Assembly: GCA_009760855.2 (NCBI GenBank)
Contig: WPIO01000062.1
Coordinates: forward strand, 1,272,001 to 1,336,000
DNA: 64,000 bases
DNA from: Cristatella mucedo
Taxonomy: Eukaryota > Bryozoa > Phylactolaemata > Cristatellidae
Reading direction: 5' to 3'
Shown: in pieces, positions 1-9,621 of the stretch
How positions within the stretch are numbered: the first letter of the stretch is position 1
Layout of the letters: each line of letters starts with the position of its first letter
Notes under the pieces: generated by a model
Database searches by the model: none
What the model was told of the DNA's origin: nothing
Seen by the model: only the letters and a program-made list of their open reading frames with translations
Translations under genes and position numbers: made by a program

Positions 1-198
1 GGCTGATTTAGTGGGAGTCTCACGGAGACACAGCTGGCGCTCGTTCGCGGCTATGAGACTCTACTCTATTCCTCCCAACGGGTGCATATTCGGAAGCCTA
101 ATCAATCGCAAAGCCAACACGAAATATAATCTGTATTAATGGCCCGACGCTTCGCTGCTTCAATCGCTTAACTGTCGCCTAACTATTGGCCACAGGTG
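1..198. other. Host flank left of the inserted element
   Basis: Host sequence preceding the Polinton. Base composition is more balanced than in the adjacent element. No exon or recognisable repeat was seen in this short stretch. Confidence 0.6.
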
Positions 199-204
199 AG
201 GCAT
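199..204. repeat. Left target-site duplication (aggcat)
   Basis: The bases aggcat occur immediately left of the left terminal repeat and again immediately right of the right terminal repeat (22608-22613). Polintons make 6-bp duplications. Base 204 can be assigned either to the duplication or to the first base of the terminal repeat, so the direct repeat is 5 or 6 bp. Confidence 0.75.
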
Positions 205-424
205 GATGATAGGAATATTACCTTTTACGACATCGTCTAATTTTTCGCCAACCTCGGTTCCACCATCGGTTGTCAAAAAATTACCCGATATCGCAAAAGG
301 AAACATTCTATCATCACTAGATTCAAATCAACATCAATTAGCATAAATATTTTTACCTTATATAGCAAATGTCTTCACGAATAAGCCAAAGAAATTCTTT
401 CCCTTTTGAATCTAGAAGGTTAAT
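204..424 (+). repeat. Left terminal inverted repeat of the Polinton
   Basis: This 221-bp segment is the near-identical reverse complement of 22387-22607, with only a few mismatches seen by eye (for example near 293 and 324). It begins tgatgataggaatatt. The repeat reaches into the 3' end of the integrase gene (stop at 412-414). On the right side it ends next to the putative polymerase start. Confidence 0.95.
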
Positions 425-1266
425 AACTCCTCTCTAACAAAACTTCTCTTAACATCATTTACAAAATATCTAGCTGGTTGTTGTTTTAATACCATTATTC
501 TAAAGATAGTGTGTTTTGTTAGACTCCATATTGGGTCTGTAGCTCTTCTTATTTTTTCATCTTCTCCTTCACCAGGTTCTAATAAATACCTAACACTCGT
601 CCCAAGTTCTAATAGTTTTTCGCCATGATATTTTGGTTTCTTTAGTTTTACCTTTTCATTTTTTATCGCCTTTGCAGGTTCTTCACCAATCATTCTTGTA
701 ACACTATTATTTAGATATTCAATAATCTTTGGTAAATTATCAATCCACTCTCTGTTTCTATTATAGTCTCCTTTATTAATACTTTCTAATTCTTTTTCAT
801 ACTGAGCAATGAATGCTCTCTCAGCAACTGTTCTATTCATTCTTTCAACTAATGCAACACTCTTTTTAGTAGTGCCTTCTATGATACGTGTTTCATGTTT
901 TTCCATTTCTTTAGCAAACTCTCCTTTAAATTCTGATCCTGGATCTACAGTCATTTTCTTTGGCCACTTCAAAGGACCTTTATTGTAAATATCTGTTATT
1001 GCTTTTGTCACTTCTTTAGAAGACTTTGTTTTAAGAGGTCTTGATTCTTTATATCTACTAGCAACATCAATAACACTCAAAGCATATTTATATCCAGAAT
1101 CATTAGGCATATACAAAATGTCTGCTTGGTGATTTTCATTAGGCTCAACAATATTAAAGAAACCCTGTGGAATTTTTTTAGGTCTTGGCTTGAATACTTG
1201 GCTTATATCTGAGTTAGGATTGAATTTACCTTCTTTTTTTCTTTCATTTAGAGTTAAGAACGACAT
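412..1266 (-). CDS. INT: Retrovirus-type (DDE) integrase
   Basis: 284 residues from the ATG at 1266. The same frame is open upstream to 1485, but that part overlaps the divergent gene at 1277, and a TATA-like motif precedes 1266, so the shorter start is chosen. The rve catalytic core shows D49 (HQADILYM), D108 (TVDPGSEF) and E141 (LVERMNR). The C-terminal part has the SH3-like pattern of Polinton integrases, ending YFVNDVKRSFVREEL. No clear N-terminal zinc finger or chromodomain is seen. The role is insertion of the linear element into host DNA by its terminal repeats. The last codons and stop lie inside the left inverted repeat. This is one of the few frames in the element without an internal stop. 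Confidence 0.93.
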   Translation of the reverse strand: MSFLTLNERKKEGKFNPNSDISQVFKPRPKKIPQGFFNIVEPNENHQADILYMPNDSGYKYALSVIDVASRYKESRPLKTKSSKEVTKAITDIYNKGPLKWPKKMTVDPGSEFKGEFAKEMEKHETRIIEGTTKKSVALVERMNRTVAERAFIAQYEKELESINKGDYNRNREWIDNLPKIIEYLNNSVTRMIGEEPAKAIKNEKVKLKKPKYHGEKLLELGTSVRYLLEPGEGEDEKIRRATDPIWSLTKHTIFRIMVLKQQPARYFVNDVKRSFVREELLTF

Positions 1267-1276
1267 TCTATAGAGA
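1267..1276. promoter_or_regulatory. Divergent 10-bp start-site motif shared by two genes
   Basis: The sequence cattctatagagaatg is a near-palindrome. The left cat is the reverse-strand ATG of the integrase and the right atg opens the zinc-ribbon gene. Only tctatagaga separates them. It matches in both orientations the TATA(TA)GA-ATG motif found before other genes of the element. Promoter function is inferred. Confidence 0.55.
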
Positions 1277-1734
1277 ATGGGAATATTTTGTGATACATGC
1301 TTATGTACGTTTAGTGAAGTCGAATACCTTAAAACAGGGCATCCATATTGTAAACCAAAAAGAAAAAAAACAAAACAGGAATATGAAATACGTTGCTGCA
1401 TCTGTGATAAAGATATGAATGAAACTGAATTTGATTCTAGTCTTTTTCGTAATAACCACTGCATAATTTGTTCGTACTGTAACATAGATTCTAATAATTA
1501 TAAAAAAGAAAAACCAACTAAACTATACTTACTGGTTAAGAAACACTTAAAAAACAATGTTGTTCTACTTCTTTACATCATTGTTTAGATCATGAAGCCA
1601 TCTGCTCTATTTCTAAATTATTTCCGTTTGTTAAAGGTAAACAAAAAGCAACAAAATTAAAAGAGTTAATAGTTTTAATAGTTCATTTATACTTTTCAGG
1701 AGGGTACATAGCTAACCAAGATGTTTACCTTTAG
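1277..1734 (+). pseudogene. Zinc-ribbon protein of unknown function, frame broken
   Basis: The frame opens at 1277 and runs to a stop at 1588. An overlapping frame then continues the coding pattern to a stop at 1732-1734, so a one-base shift is likely near the A-run at about 1549-1556. The visible part has paired cysteines in four clusters (FCDTC, HPYC, RCCICD, HCIICSYC), which suggests two zinc-binding knuckles, followed by a lysine-rich tail. Its 3' end overlaps the 3' end of the opposing fiber gene. I do not recognise the family; a nucleic-acid-binding or zinc-endonuclease role is possible but unproven. Confidence 0.55.
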
Positions 1735-2557
1735 TTTTCCTGTGCTATCAATGAAGTAATACTCTGTAAGTAATCTATTGAAGTATACATAGTACTTTAA
1801 GTTAACACCTGTTGAAGAAGTGTTTATAGCTCTTACATCACCTGATACTACAGATGTATCAGTATTAGGTTTTAAAAATACACAATTAGATGCTCCAACA
1901 ACCATAACATTTAATATCATTATAGGTGGAGACATTCTATTTGTCCATGAGTAAAGGGTTGATAGATTTAAAATTGAATTTAATGCTTTAGGGTCCATTG
2001 AGATTGAGATTACTTCCGTTATTTTTTTAAGTGTTTTATCTACGTAATTCTTTGTAGCAACGTCAGAGGGGTTAACAGGCTCTGCAACATTAGTAATCGA
2101 GTTACCACCCATATTAATATTTGTTGTTGAAGGAAATGCTTTCAATAATACATCTCTTTTCATTCCTCCATAAGTAACACAATAATCATCGTTTAAGACT
2201 ACTGGATTGTTATTACCAGAATTCCAATAAGTAGATGCTATGGCTTTACCATTCATATCTAGATCTCCCAACATTGTATCTCCAGTCTTCTTAACATAAT
2301 TATTTACTTGACTAATCTTTACTCCGTCAGTGGGGTTAACACCTGCTCCTAGATTTGTAATACGTTTACCACCAAGATTCATTGTTATTTCTGTATTAAC
2401 TACAAAGTTAGCGTCAGCATAGGCCTTTGTAACAGCGTCATAGTCGTTAACGGGGTCACCTAAATTAACAATTCTATTACCATTTGCATCAAGATCTGAA
2501 AGAATGAATCCATTATTCTTCGATACATAGTCCTCGCTGTGAAACTTTTTTGTTCAT
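1696..2557 (-). pseudogene. Fiber-like protein 1, frameshifted near the N terminus
   Basis: An intact stretch from 2382 to 1696 shows tail-fiber type repeats: DLDMNGKAI, then ITNVAEPVNPSDVATKNYVD. The same pattern continues upstream to about 2545 (NRIVNLGDPVN, DAVTKAYAD). An ATG at 2557 lies directly behind aattatatag, the start motif of this element, but it is one base out of frame because of the A-run at about 2547-2552. Such repeats (ItNlgdPvnpsDaatKkYVD) form trimeric shafts in phage tail fibers and in Polinton or virophage-like fibers. The C-terminal 110 residues would be the receptor-binding head. The role is probably host attachment. Confidence 0.75.
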
Positions 2558-3369
2558 CTATATAATTATTTATTAATAATTTAGATCTCTCCAACACTTC
2601 TTTGACCACTGGAATAATTCTTACAAATCTAAGTTGATCTTCTTCTTCAACTACTTGTATCTCTACTTTTCTAATGTAATATTTGATATCATAACCAAAG
2701 TTTTTTTTATTGTTAAAACGACCATATTTAGAAATTATATCAAATTCGAATTCAAAGTACTTCTCATCTTTAAGTAAAAACATAAAAAGAGGTTCACGTA
2801 TTGGTATATCAAATTCATAAGTCGTTGGAATTCTAACTGTTCCTGCAGCAACATAGTCTTTAGGTATATCATAGCAATTCAAACCTGGAACGAGTATTTC
2901 AAATTCACTATAAAAACATCTGCTAAGCTTTAAGACGTGTAAACCAAGTAGGCACTGTGCAATATATTGTTTTGGAATAAAGTCTTCAACTATATTACGA
3001 CTCCATAAACATTTTATTTCTATTAGAGTATTTTGATCAATAATTCCATCTGGAGAATAGCGGTAAACCCCATCACTTAGTAAAACATTCATTTGAATTC
3101 TCAATACTTCTATTCAACTTCATTTCTAGAAATTTAGCTGCTATTGGCTCGAATACTTTTCCAAACATCATCTGAGGAAATTTCATCGGTTGGGGGCCAG
3201 CAATATATTTTTTTAGTTTTCTATTTGAAATTAATTCAATGTCACAATCAATTTGAGAGCCAAATACCATATCATCACCTAAAACTGAATACGCTTCCGA
3301 CCCTCCTATATTTAACTTCATAGCCTTCTTCCACTCATCAGACCCCTGAATAAAATTTGTTTTTTGCAT
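2460..3369 (-). pseudogene. YqaJ/lambda-exonuclease-type nuclease, frameshifted
   Basis: The N-terminal frame (3369-3073) contains GSDEWKKAMKLNIGGSEA and GKVFEPIAAKF, which match the early motifs of the lambda exonuclease/YqaJ family. The second frame (3104-2460) contains YSPDGII and LIEIKC, the PD-(D/E)XK catalytic signature. The two frames overlap between 3073 and 3104 and differ by one base, so one shift has occurred there. The enzyme would resect or process linear viral DNA ends for recombination. The 3' end overlaps the start of fiber gene 1. This nuclease is not part of the minimal Polinton core set. Confidence 0.72.
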
Positions 3370-3390
3370 TATATTTAGTTATTATCTTTC

Positions 3391-4980
3391 TTAAATAGCT
3401 AATGGATTGTAAAGAGACCTTCCTCTACTACAAAGGAATGGAGTTCCATTTCCATTAGATGTTAATTCCAAAGTGTTCTCACAGATAGTGATATAATTAA
3501 TCACAACCGTAGGTGCAGCAGCAGATGTAATTTCAGGTTGTGCTGGTGTATTTCCAGCAGCAGCAACAGCAGGTATTGTAGAATTAAATTCAATAGTTAC
3601 ATCAAGTTTTGTTCCTGCTCTAAGAGGTTGATCGTTATATTGTAGATCGATAACATGAATAGGATAAAGAGTTAACCATTCTGGAAATGTAACACCAACA
3701 GGCACATTTAGTTCATTTGATCCGAGGAACTGTTTTCTAAATGTAGTAAAATCAAGATAAGGAGTTGAACATTTTGCGTCTTTTGGATAGCCGCTTCTTA
3801 GAACCGCAGGATATTGTTTTGTGCCATTAGCAACTACTGAGACACCTTTAATATCACAATGATTGAAAGTGCAAGGGTTTCCAGTGTAGCTATTAAATTT
3901 ATTTTGGTTTTGAGCTGCAACGATCAACCATCTAACTTTATCAAGTTCATTCTGTGTAGTTATTGTCTTTGTAAATTTAAGATTTGAATTGTAATTTGAT
4001 ATAGAGGTTTATTCATATCGTCTAACTCTATAGTTTAGTCTAAGTTTCTTTGACCTTTCACTCGTAATTTCAGCAAGTGATTTTTGAATGCCAAGTTTAG
4101 GAGTTAAACATGGAACAAATAGTCTCATTTTTGACATGTTAATTTTAAATGAATTCCAAGAACCATTTCCAGCAGCGTTAGCTGTTGTTCTAGCTTGAAT
4201 TACATTAACATTATTATCAGCAGCAGCACCACTTACCCCCATCATAATAGCATTAAAATCATTTCCATTAACCCTAGTTAGTTCAAGAGTAAATTGAGTA
4301 TTGTAAATAATCTTATTCATATCTGCACAAAATCCAGAGATTCTTGATAACGGGAGTGAAATGCTGAATGTACCAACATTATCAGCAAGAACATTAGATA
4401 AGCCTCTTCAATAAACAAATCCGATGTTTGAATTACTAGCTGTTGATGCATTAGGACTTAGATATGGAAATAGTTTAGAATTTGTTGTAGCAGCTTTAGC
4501 AATGGTATACATATCATCAAATGAGCTTGCCTCATCCTTCTTCCATCCTGTTGCAGGTCCTTCAGTTCTGTTATACTCATTTGGATAACATAGAAGTCCC
4601 ATAATTGTTGAAACAGTTCCTATACTTTGTTGCACACTTTCAACCTCTTCAGCACCAAGTCTAACTCTCATTGCAATAAACATCCAAGCTCCAGCGTTAT
4701 TAACTAATCCTGCCGCAAAGTTACGATTGGGCGGTAGATAATCACCACCTGCGGTTGATTGAACTAGGAACTGTCCTTCTAGAAGGATATAACCATCTGA
4801 CAAAACATAACACATTTGTTGTTCTGCTGGAATATTGAATGTTATAATTTTATCAATGGTAGAATCAGTTTCACTTCCGTTAGATTGGTAAAACTCTCTG
4901 AATTGATAATCATTGATTTTATAATCAGGAAACTCGGGATCTTCAAGTTCAAGTATAGTACTAATATCCGCGCTCGCCAT
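3391..4980 (-). pseudogene. MCP: Major capsid protein (double jelly-roll), two internal stops
   Basis: A single 530-codon frame runs from the ATG at 4980 to the stop at 3391. It is interrupted by an in-frame TGA at 4408-4410 and an in-frame TAA at 4009-4011, with no frame change at either, so both are point changes rather than indels. The N-terminal part (IITFNIPAEQQMCYVLSDGY, MFIAMRVRLGAEEVES) has the pattern of Polinton/adintovirus hexon-like MCPs: a strand-rich opening followed by a V+LGG-like turn. Position, length and the neighbouring penton and ATPase genes support the call. It would form the pseudo-hexagonal capsomers. Start motif tatatagagaaaga-ATG. Confidence 0.85.
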
Positions 4981-4994
4981 TCTTTCTCTATATA
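4981..4994 (-). promoter_or_regulatory. TATATAGA-type start motif of the MCP gene
   Basis: On the reverse strand tatatagagaaaga directly precedes the MCP ATG. The same TATATAGA core occurs before at least nine other genes of the element. Promoter function is inferred from position. Confidence 0.55.
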
Positions 4995-5007
4995 AAAAAC
5001 TAAAAAT

Positions 5008-5593
5008 TTATTTACTTTGAATATATAAACCAGCTCCAATCTTTTTCTTTATACTTCCACCATAACCATCGGGTCTTGTTCTCTCTCCAGTAGGTATAAT
5101 TGATTTTATTGCTTTCTCAACTTCTTTACATGTTTTTGGATCATTTTCTTTAAGAGCTTCTGAATCGTCTTCTACTTCTTCTATTTTTACTTTTTTACCT
5201 TTTTTAGATTTTGGTTTAAGTTTTTCAAGCATTACACGTTTAATCTCTAGATCCATTTCTTTCATCTTTCTATCATAATCTTCTTCTTTTTTTCGTTTCT
5301 CAATTTCATATTCTTGTTCTTTCTTTCTTCTTTCTTCTTCAAGTTTATCATCCATCTCTCTTTGTTTATTAGCGTATTCTTGATCAATCTTTTCTTTTTT
5401 AGTTTATAATTCAGTAATCTTCCTTGCTTGATGCATTTCAATTCCTTTATTAGCAATGTTCATACTTCGACCAGTTAATCCGGTTAAAACAGGTTAAACC
5501 AATTTCATTGTATCCAGATTTTTCTCCTACATTGATTGGAGGATATATTGTTTTGTAATCTGAAGAAGATGTGCCAGTTAATCTTATTGACAT
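5008..5593 (-). pseudogene. Charged coiled-coil protein of the capsid cluster, broken
   Basis: A start motif (aatataaaaaATG) and an ATG at 5593 open a frame with NVGEKSGYNEIG. A one-base shift near 5490 leads to a frame with LTGLTGRSMNIANKGIEM. An in-frame TAA at 5404-5406 follows, and then a 115-residue stretch. That stretch is a lysine/glutamate coiled coil (EERRKKEQEYEIEKRKKEED), then an acidic and basic patch, and a C-terminal GYGGSIKKKIGAGLY. It lies between penton and MCP, where Polintons often keep a minor virion protein. I do not recognise a named family. Confidence 0.55.
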
Positions 5594-5601
5594 TTTTTAT
5601 A

Positions 5602-6462
5602 TTATATTTCTATAATTTCTATAACAACAGCAATTTGTTCACCACCAAAATTTAATAAGTTCAAGTTTTGATCAGTAATTTTAATAGTTATATCACTAAT
5701 AACTTCAGTAGAAACATTGTGGTATTCAGGAGTATTTGGTTCACACACCATTGTATCCCATGGATAAAAGTCAAATCCAAAACTTCTTAAAGCTTGAGTT
5801 TCGATATCATTTATATAACTTGTACCTGGAGCAACTAGATTACAATTAACAAGGACAAGTTTTACATCTGCAATACTTACCTGCTCTTCCGAATAGAACT
5901 TTTTGTTTGGAGTACAAACACTGGGTATAATATTTGGATATGTCTCTAAAAACTTGCTATCCGTTGTATAAGCAGGTTTAGTAAATCCAAGCACTTTAGA
6001 AATAGATGATTTACTTGCAATAAAACTCCACCCAACAGGCATACTAATCTATGAGTGTGCAGTACCAGTATCAACACCAACTGTAAACTTATCAGTTGTA
6101 GATCATGTTTGAGTAATGAAATTATTAATCCTATCAACAATACCAGTGTTTAAGTCATCACTATCAACAGTATAAATTCCTGGTTCTATAGTTACAGTTT
6201 GTTCTGAACCACCAGCACTTCTATAAACAAAAGTATTATTAGAAGTAGTAATATTTTTTATGGAATTGATTCCAACAAACTTCTTAAAACAAACTTTTAG
6301 GTTTTTGTTTCTCAATAAAATAGGAGTACTAATATGTAGACTAAGTGCATTAGAATTTCGAATAATATTGAACACATAACCTTCCTTACTTACTTGACTA
6401 CTTTTTCTAATAACTTCAACATTCTTAAGTATGTCTTTTGCAATACCTAAAAGATCACTCAT
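5602..6462 (-). pseudogene. Penton / minor capsid protein (single jelly-roll), two internal stops
   Basis: One 287-codon frame runs from 6462 to 5602, with an in-frame TGA at 6103-6105 and an in-frame TAG at 6049-6051. The N-terminal half ends in TVTIEPGIYTVDSDDLN, the 'PG.Y...dLn' signature typical of Polinton and polinton-like-virus penton proteins. The C-terminal half carries SSISKVLGFTKPAY, the 'kvLGF' segment of the same family. It would close the capsid vertices. The start lies directly behind aatatatagaaa. The stop codon of the upstream gene is inside that motif. Confidence 0.8.
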
Positions 6463-6474
6463 TTTCTATATATT
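6463..6474 (-). promoter_or_regulatory. Start motif of the penton gene overlapping the upstream stop codon
   Basis: The reverse strand reads aatatatagaaaATG. The tag of tatatag (6466-6468) is the stop codon of the AT-hook protein gene, so the two genes share the motif with only three bases between stop and start. Confidence 0.55.
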
Positions 6475-7710
6475 AAATAATAGATTATTTATTTTTGCAA
6501 CGTAAGACTTTGGTGCTTTCCTTGATCTAGCTAAAAAGTCTACAGCAGCACTGATTGAATTTACAACTCCTTTATTTCCAGCAGCAAGCTCTCTCAACCA
6601 TAAATCAATTTTACTAAATACTTCTTTATCACTATTAACAAACACTGGAACGATTTTTAATCCTTCTCCTGAATTAAAATATTGTAGTTCTTTTATATAT
6701 TTAAAAATACTTTCTTCTTTTTTACTCGTTCTTTGTTTTTTGTTCAAATCCAAAGCAATTTGAAGAATTCTATCATTAATATAACTCTCTGTAATTCCCT
6801 TTATATATTCCCTCATATCAGTTTTCATTTTACCAGCAGATTTTATTTTAGTAAGTTCAATTAATTCTTCTCTAATAACATGTGGGTCTTTTGAAAATGT
6901 GATTTTAGGAAAACTATCTTCTATCACAGTTGTAAATTGTGGTTCTGTAGCAGGTTCTTCAACACTTTTAATTGGTAAAGCAGTTTTACTTTTTCTTCCT
7001 CTTTTCTTTGGTGTACTAGTAACAGTTATAAATTCAGTCGTGTTAGGATCTATAACACTAGCAGCAGGTTCTATACTAGGTTCTATACTAGGTTCTATAA
7101 CACTTACAGATGGTAAATCATTTTTTCTTTTTCTCCCTCTTTTCTTTGGTGCACTTGTTTCAACTTCTTTTATAACTCCTTTCTTAATCTTTGGAGTACC
7201 AGTAGATGGATTAATGTTAAGACTTTCTGCCACTGCCCTTTGAACACCATCAATAATTTCTTTTATTTCTGGATTAGCTGCATTACTCTTTGCCTGATTT
7301 ACTCTTGTTATTGCTTTTTTATATTTTCCAGATGTAATATCAGCAATTGCTTTTTTCAAAACTCAAGATACATCTTGAGGTTCTTTAGGTTTAGGCTGTA
7401 TCGCCTTTTCAATTAGTTTATTAGTCTCCATTTGAATTGCAAGTTTAGGTCTCAGTATTTTAAGTTTATTAAAATCAACACCACCTGAATCATTTTTTGA
7501 ATGCTCTAAAGCACGTTCATTTAGTTTATGTTCTATCTGATCTCTAGCAACAATTTCAGCTTCTATTCTTGCCATTTCTTCACCGTTGTTAAGTATGGTT
7601 GCAACATTTAACTTGTCCAAATTACTATATAAGTTTTCTAAATCAAGAGCTTCTTGAACACTATATTCATATTTTCTAATTTTCCTTTGAAACAACTTTC
7701 CGTTAATCAT
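6466..7710 (-). pseudogene. AT-hook-containing virion/core-like protein, one internal stop
   Basis: An open stretch of 115 residues (7710-7363) ends at a TGA. The same frame continues without interruption for 297 residues to 6466, so a single nonsense change at 7363-7365 in a 414-residue protein is the simplest reading. The second part holds two AT-hook-like cores (PKKRGRKRKN and PKKRGRKSKT) separated by a low-complexity proline/glutamate repeat (SIEPSIEP), then a helical C-terminal domain. AT-hooks bind the minor groove of AT-rich DNA, which suits a genome-condensing or packaging role in this AT-rich element. The family is not recognised. Confidence 0.6.
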
Positions 7711-7720
7711 TCCTTTCCTA

Positions 7721-8375
7721 TTAACTATTGAAAATAGTTATTAGTTGTTTTCCTTCTTCATCAACAGACCAAAATCTTCCTTTTTTCAGTCTTAGTTAGA
7801 TCTATAACACAATAACCAAATTCTTCCCTTGTACAAGAATCAACCCAATCTTTAAATTGCTTTACATCTATATCACCAACATATGAACGACGTATATACT
7901 CTATATCGTTATTGTTTTGTTTGAATATTATTATAAAGTTTACATTGTTTCTTATAGTTCTTTTAGGAACATTTGTAAATCCTTGGGAAAGATAAAATAT
8001 ATTCCTTTTTTTTATGCCTTCCTCTATGGTACTTTGATCTTCATTTATAACATCATCTAACACAACAACATTTCTACATTTCTTATATGAATCAACATCT
8101 GGCATTTCATCTACTCCACCAACCCAAACAAATGCAGGGTTCTCTTTTGTCATACTTATAAATCCTCGATACATTGGTTGATCTAAACTTGTTGCAATAA
8201 TAGTACAAGCATCATACTTTAATTTTAATGAAAATATCCAATTCATTATTAATTGTGTCTTACCACACCCACTAGGACCTAAAACTAATGCCCTAATAGG
8301 TATTTTAGGTAATGGTTCTTCATGACCTGTAGCAGTATCCTGTCCAAAGTCATAAGGCTTAACTTTCAAAGACAT
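7721..8375 (-). CDS. ATPase: Genome-packaging ATPase (FtsK/HerA, A32-like)
   Basis: The uninterrupted frame is 204 residues (8375-7761). Walker A is LVLGPSGCGKTQ (about residues 30-41) and Walker B is NVVVLDDV. The following FYLSQGFTNVPKRTIRNNVN is the sensor/arginine segment typical of A32-like ATPases of Polintons and large DNA viruses. It would pump the genome into preformed capsids. The final residues (KRKILVC) look out of register. The +1 frame reads FWSVDEEGKQLI to a stop at 7721-7723, as in related C-termini, so a one-base slip in the A-run near 7783-7790 may have altered the end. Confidence 0.9.
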
Positions 8376-8383
8376 TCTATATT
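8376..8383 (-). promoter_or_regulatory. TATA-like start motif of the ATPase gene
   Basis: aatatagaATG on the reverse strand. It has the same spacing to ATG as the other motifs in the element. Confidence 0.5.
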
Positions 8384-8403
8384 AAAAATTTTTATATTTG
8401 TAT

Positions 8404-9052
8404 ATGGAGATTTATTGTATGAAGTGTAAAAAGTCGACTGATACAATCCATGAGGAGTATGTTGAGGTGGATAGCACAAAAGGAATGAGAGGAATGATTG
8501 AAAGGAATTTGTACAATTTGTAGAAAAAAGAAATCAAAGTTTGTTAAACTAAGAAGTACTCCTGTTCCAGTTGCTGTTGGTGAAGGATCTTTATCTCAAG
8601 GATTGGAAGAGGAGCAAGTGAACAAAAAATAATTGGTGAGATTAAAAGTGCGATAGAGAAACTAAAAAAAAGTAAAATCATCAGCTTTGACAGATATAGA
8701 AATAAATAATTATATAAAAGAATTAGATATAAAAAACTTTAGAGGTGTCTTTGCAAGAGATGAACTCACAAAGCCTTTAGAGAATGAATGTCTTATTTGT
8801 AACACTGGAAATTCACACCTTGCAATATATCATTGGGTCGCATTAAAGAAAGAAGGGTCTAAGTTTTTTTACTTTGATTCTTTTGGAGCACCACCAATGC
8901 CAGAGGTAATAAGTTACTTTGGTGATATACCATCTTTTCAAACATTTCAATTACAAAAGTTCAATCAGAAAGATTGTGAAAAAAGGTGTCTAATCTTCTT
9001 AAAACTAATGGAATTGACTGATTTTGGAACAACAATGGAATTATTAATATGA
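8404..9052 (+). pseudogene. PRO: DUF5679-type zinc ribbon followed by adenain-like cysteine protease, broken
   Basis: From the ATG at 8404 the sequence encodes IYCMKCKKST and, one base shift later, GICTICRKKKSKFVK. This is the two-CxxC pattern of the DUF5679 zinc ribbon seen in many Polinton-like viruses. Further shifts (near 8515, about 8600 and the A8 run near 8665) lead to an open frame from 8687. That frame has the adenovirus-protease pattern: NFRGVFARDEL, histidine in YHWVALKK, FYFDSFG, and a distal Gln/Cys region FNQKDCEKRC. The protease matures virion proteins. The usual DCG at the nucleophile reads DCE, and the tail (DFGTTMELLI) is atypical, so activity is doubtful. Confidence 0.75.
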
Positions 9053-9081
9053 TTTAAACAAATTATTTACCATTTATAGAA

Positions 9082-9570
9082 ATGGAAATCCAGAATAAGA
9101 AATTCGTAGTTCTTGAAAATGCTTCAGTCATAATTCCAAAAGGAAAGCCAGCTCGAGTTCACATTGAAGAGAGGACTTCAAAAGATTCTAAGCAATATTA
9201 CAACATGTGGTTGTACATCACTGAAGACATAATGCCATCTATTAAAGACATTGCAGAAAGGTCTAGTAAGAAACTTGATTTCAAGGGATATGACTTGAAT
9301 AGAAGATCTACAATTGGAGTTCGAATTGATTTTGGTATCAAGCCAAGTATATTCTTCGATCAAAAAAATAAACAGTTGAAGTTAAGTTCTATTGCTGATG
9401 TAGTTAATAAACTTGGAAATGACTTTTCTATTACTGGTATCCTTGACGGAAGTTATGTTACTAAAGACTCTTATAATTCTGAAGAAAGACTTAATATTAG
9501 ATTAAAGCTCGATCAAGTTAAAGTCTATGATTCTGTAAAACGAGGAGATTTCAATGCTGCTGATTATTAG
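9082..9570 (+). CDS. Unknown protein, possible ssDNA-binding (OB-like)
   Basis: 162 residues, intact, starting behind atttatagaaATG and sitting 29 bp after the protease frame. It is mixed alpha/beta and rich in lysine, with short alternating hydrophobic stretches (RVHIEERTS, YYNMWLYITED, RLNIRLKLDQVKVYD). It ends in an acidic-aromatic tail DFNAADY, a style of tail seen in some single-stranded DNA-binding proteins. A protein-primed replicating element needs such a protein, but no diagnostic motif is visible. Function is inferred and weak. Confidence 0.6.
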   Translation: MEIQNKKFVVLENASVIIPKGKPARVHIEERTSKDSKQYYNMWLYITEDIMPSIKDIAERSSKKLDFKGYDLNRRSTIGVRIDFGIKPSIFFDQKNKQLKLSSIADVVNKLGNDFSITGILDGSYVTKDSYNSEERLNIRLKLDQVKVYDSVKRGDFNAADY

Positions 9571-9621
9571 GTTATTAAAAAATAAAAACAAAAATAAAAA
9601 TTAGTTAGGTTAGTTAATTTT

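Noticed and set aside
1267-1485. N-terminal extension of the integrase to 1485
   Set aside because: It overlaps the divergent zinc-ribbon gene, shows no domain, and the start motif precedes the ATG at 1266.
6899-7243. Forward-strand hydrophobic frame opposite the AT-hook gene
   Set aside because: Antisense shadow of the Pro/Glu and AT-hook repeats.
4009-7710. Use of a reassigned genetic code by the element
   Set aside because: TGA, TAA and TAG all occur internally and all also serve as true stops, so no single reassignment explains them.
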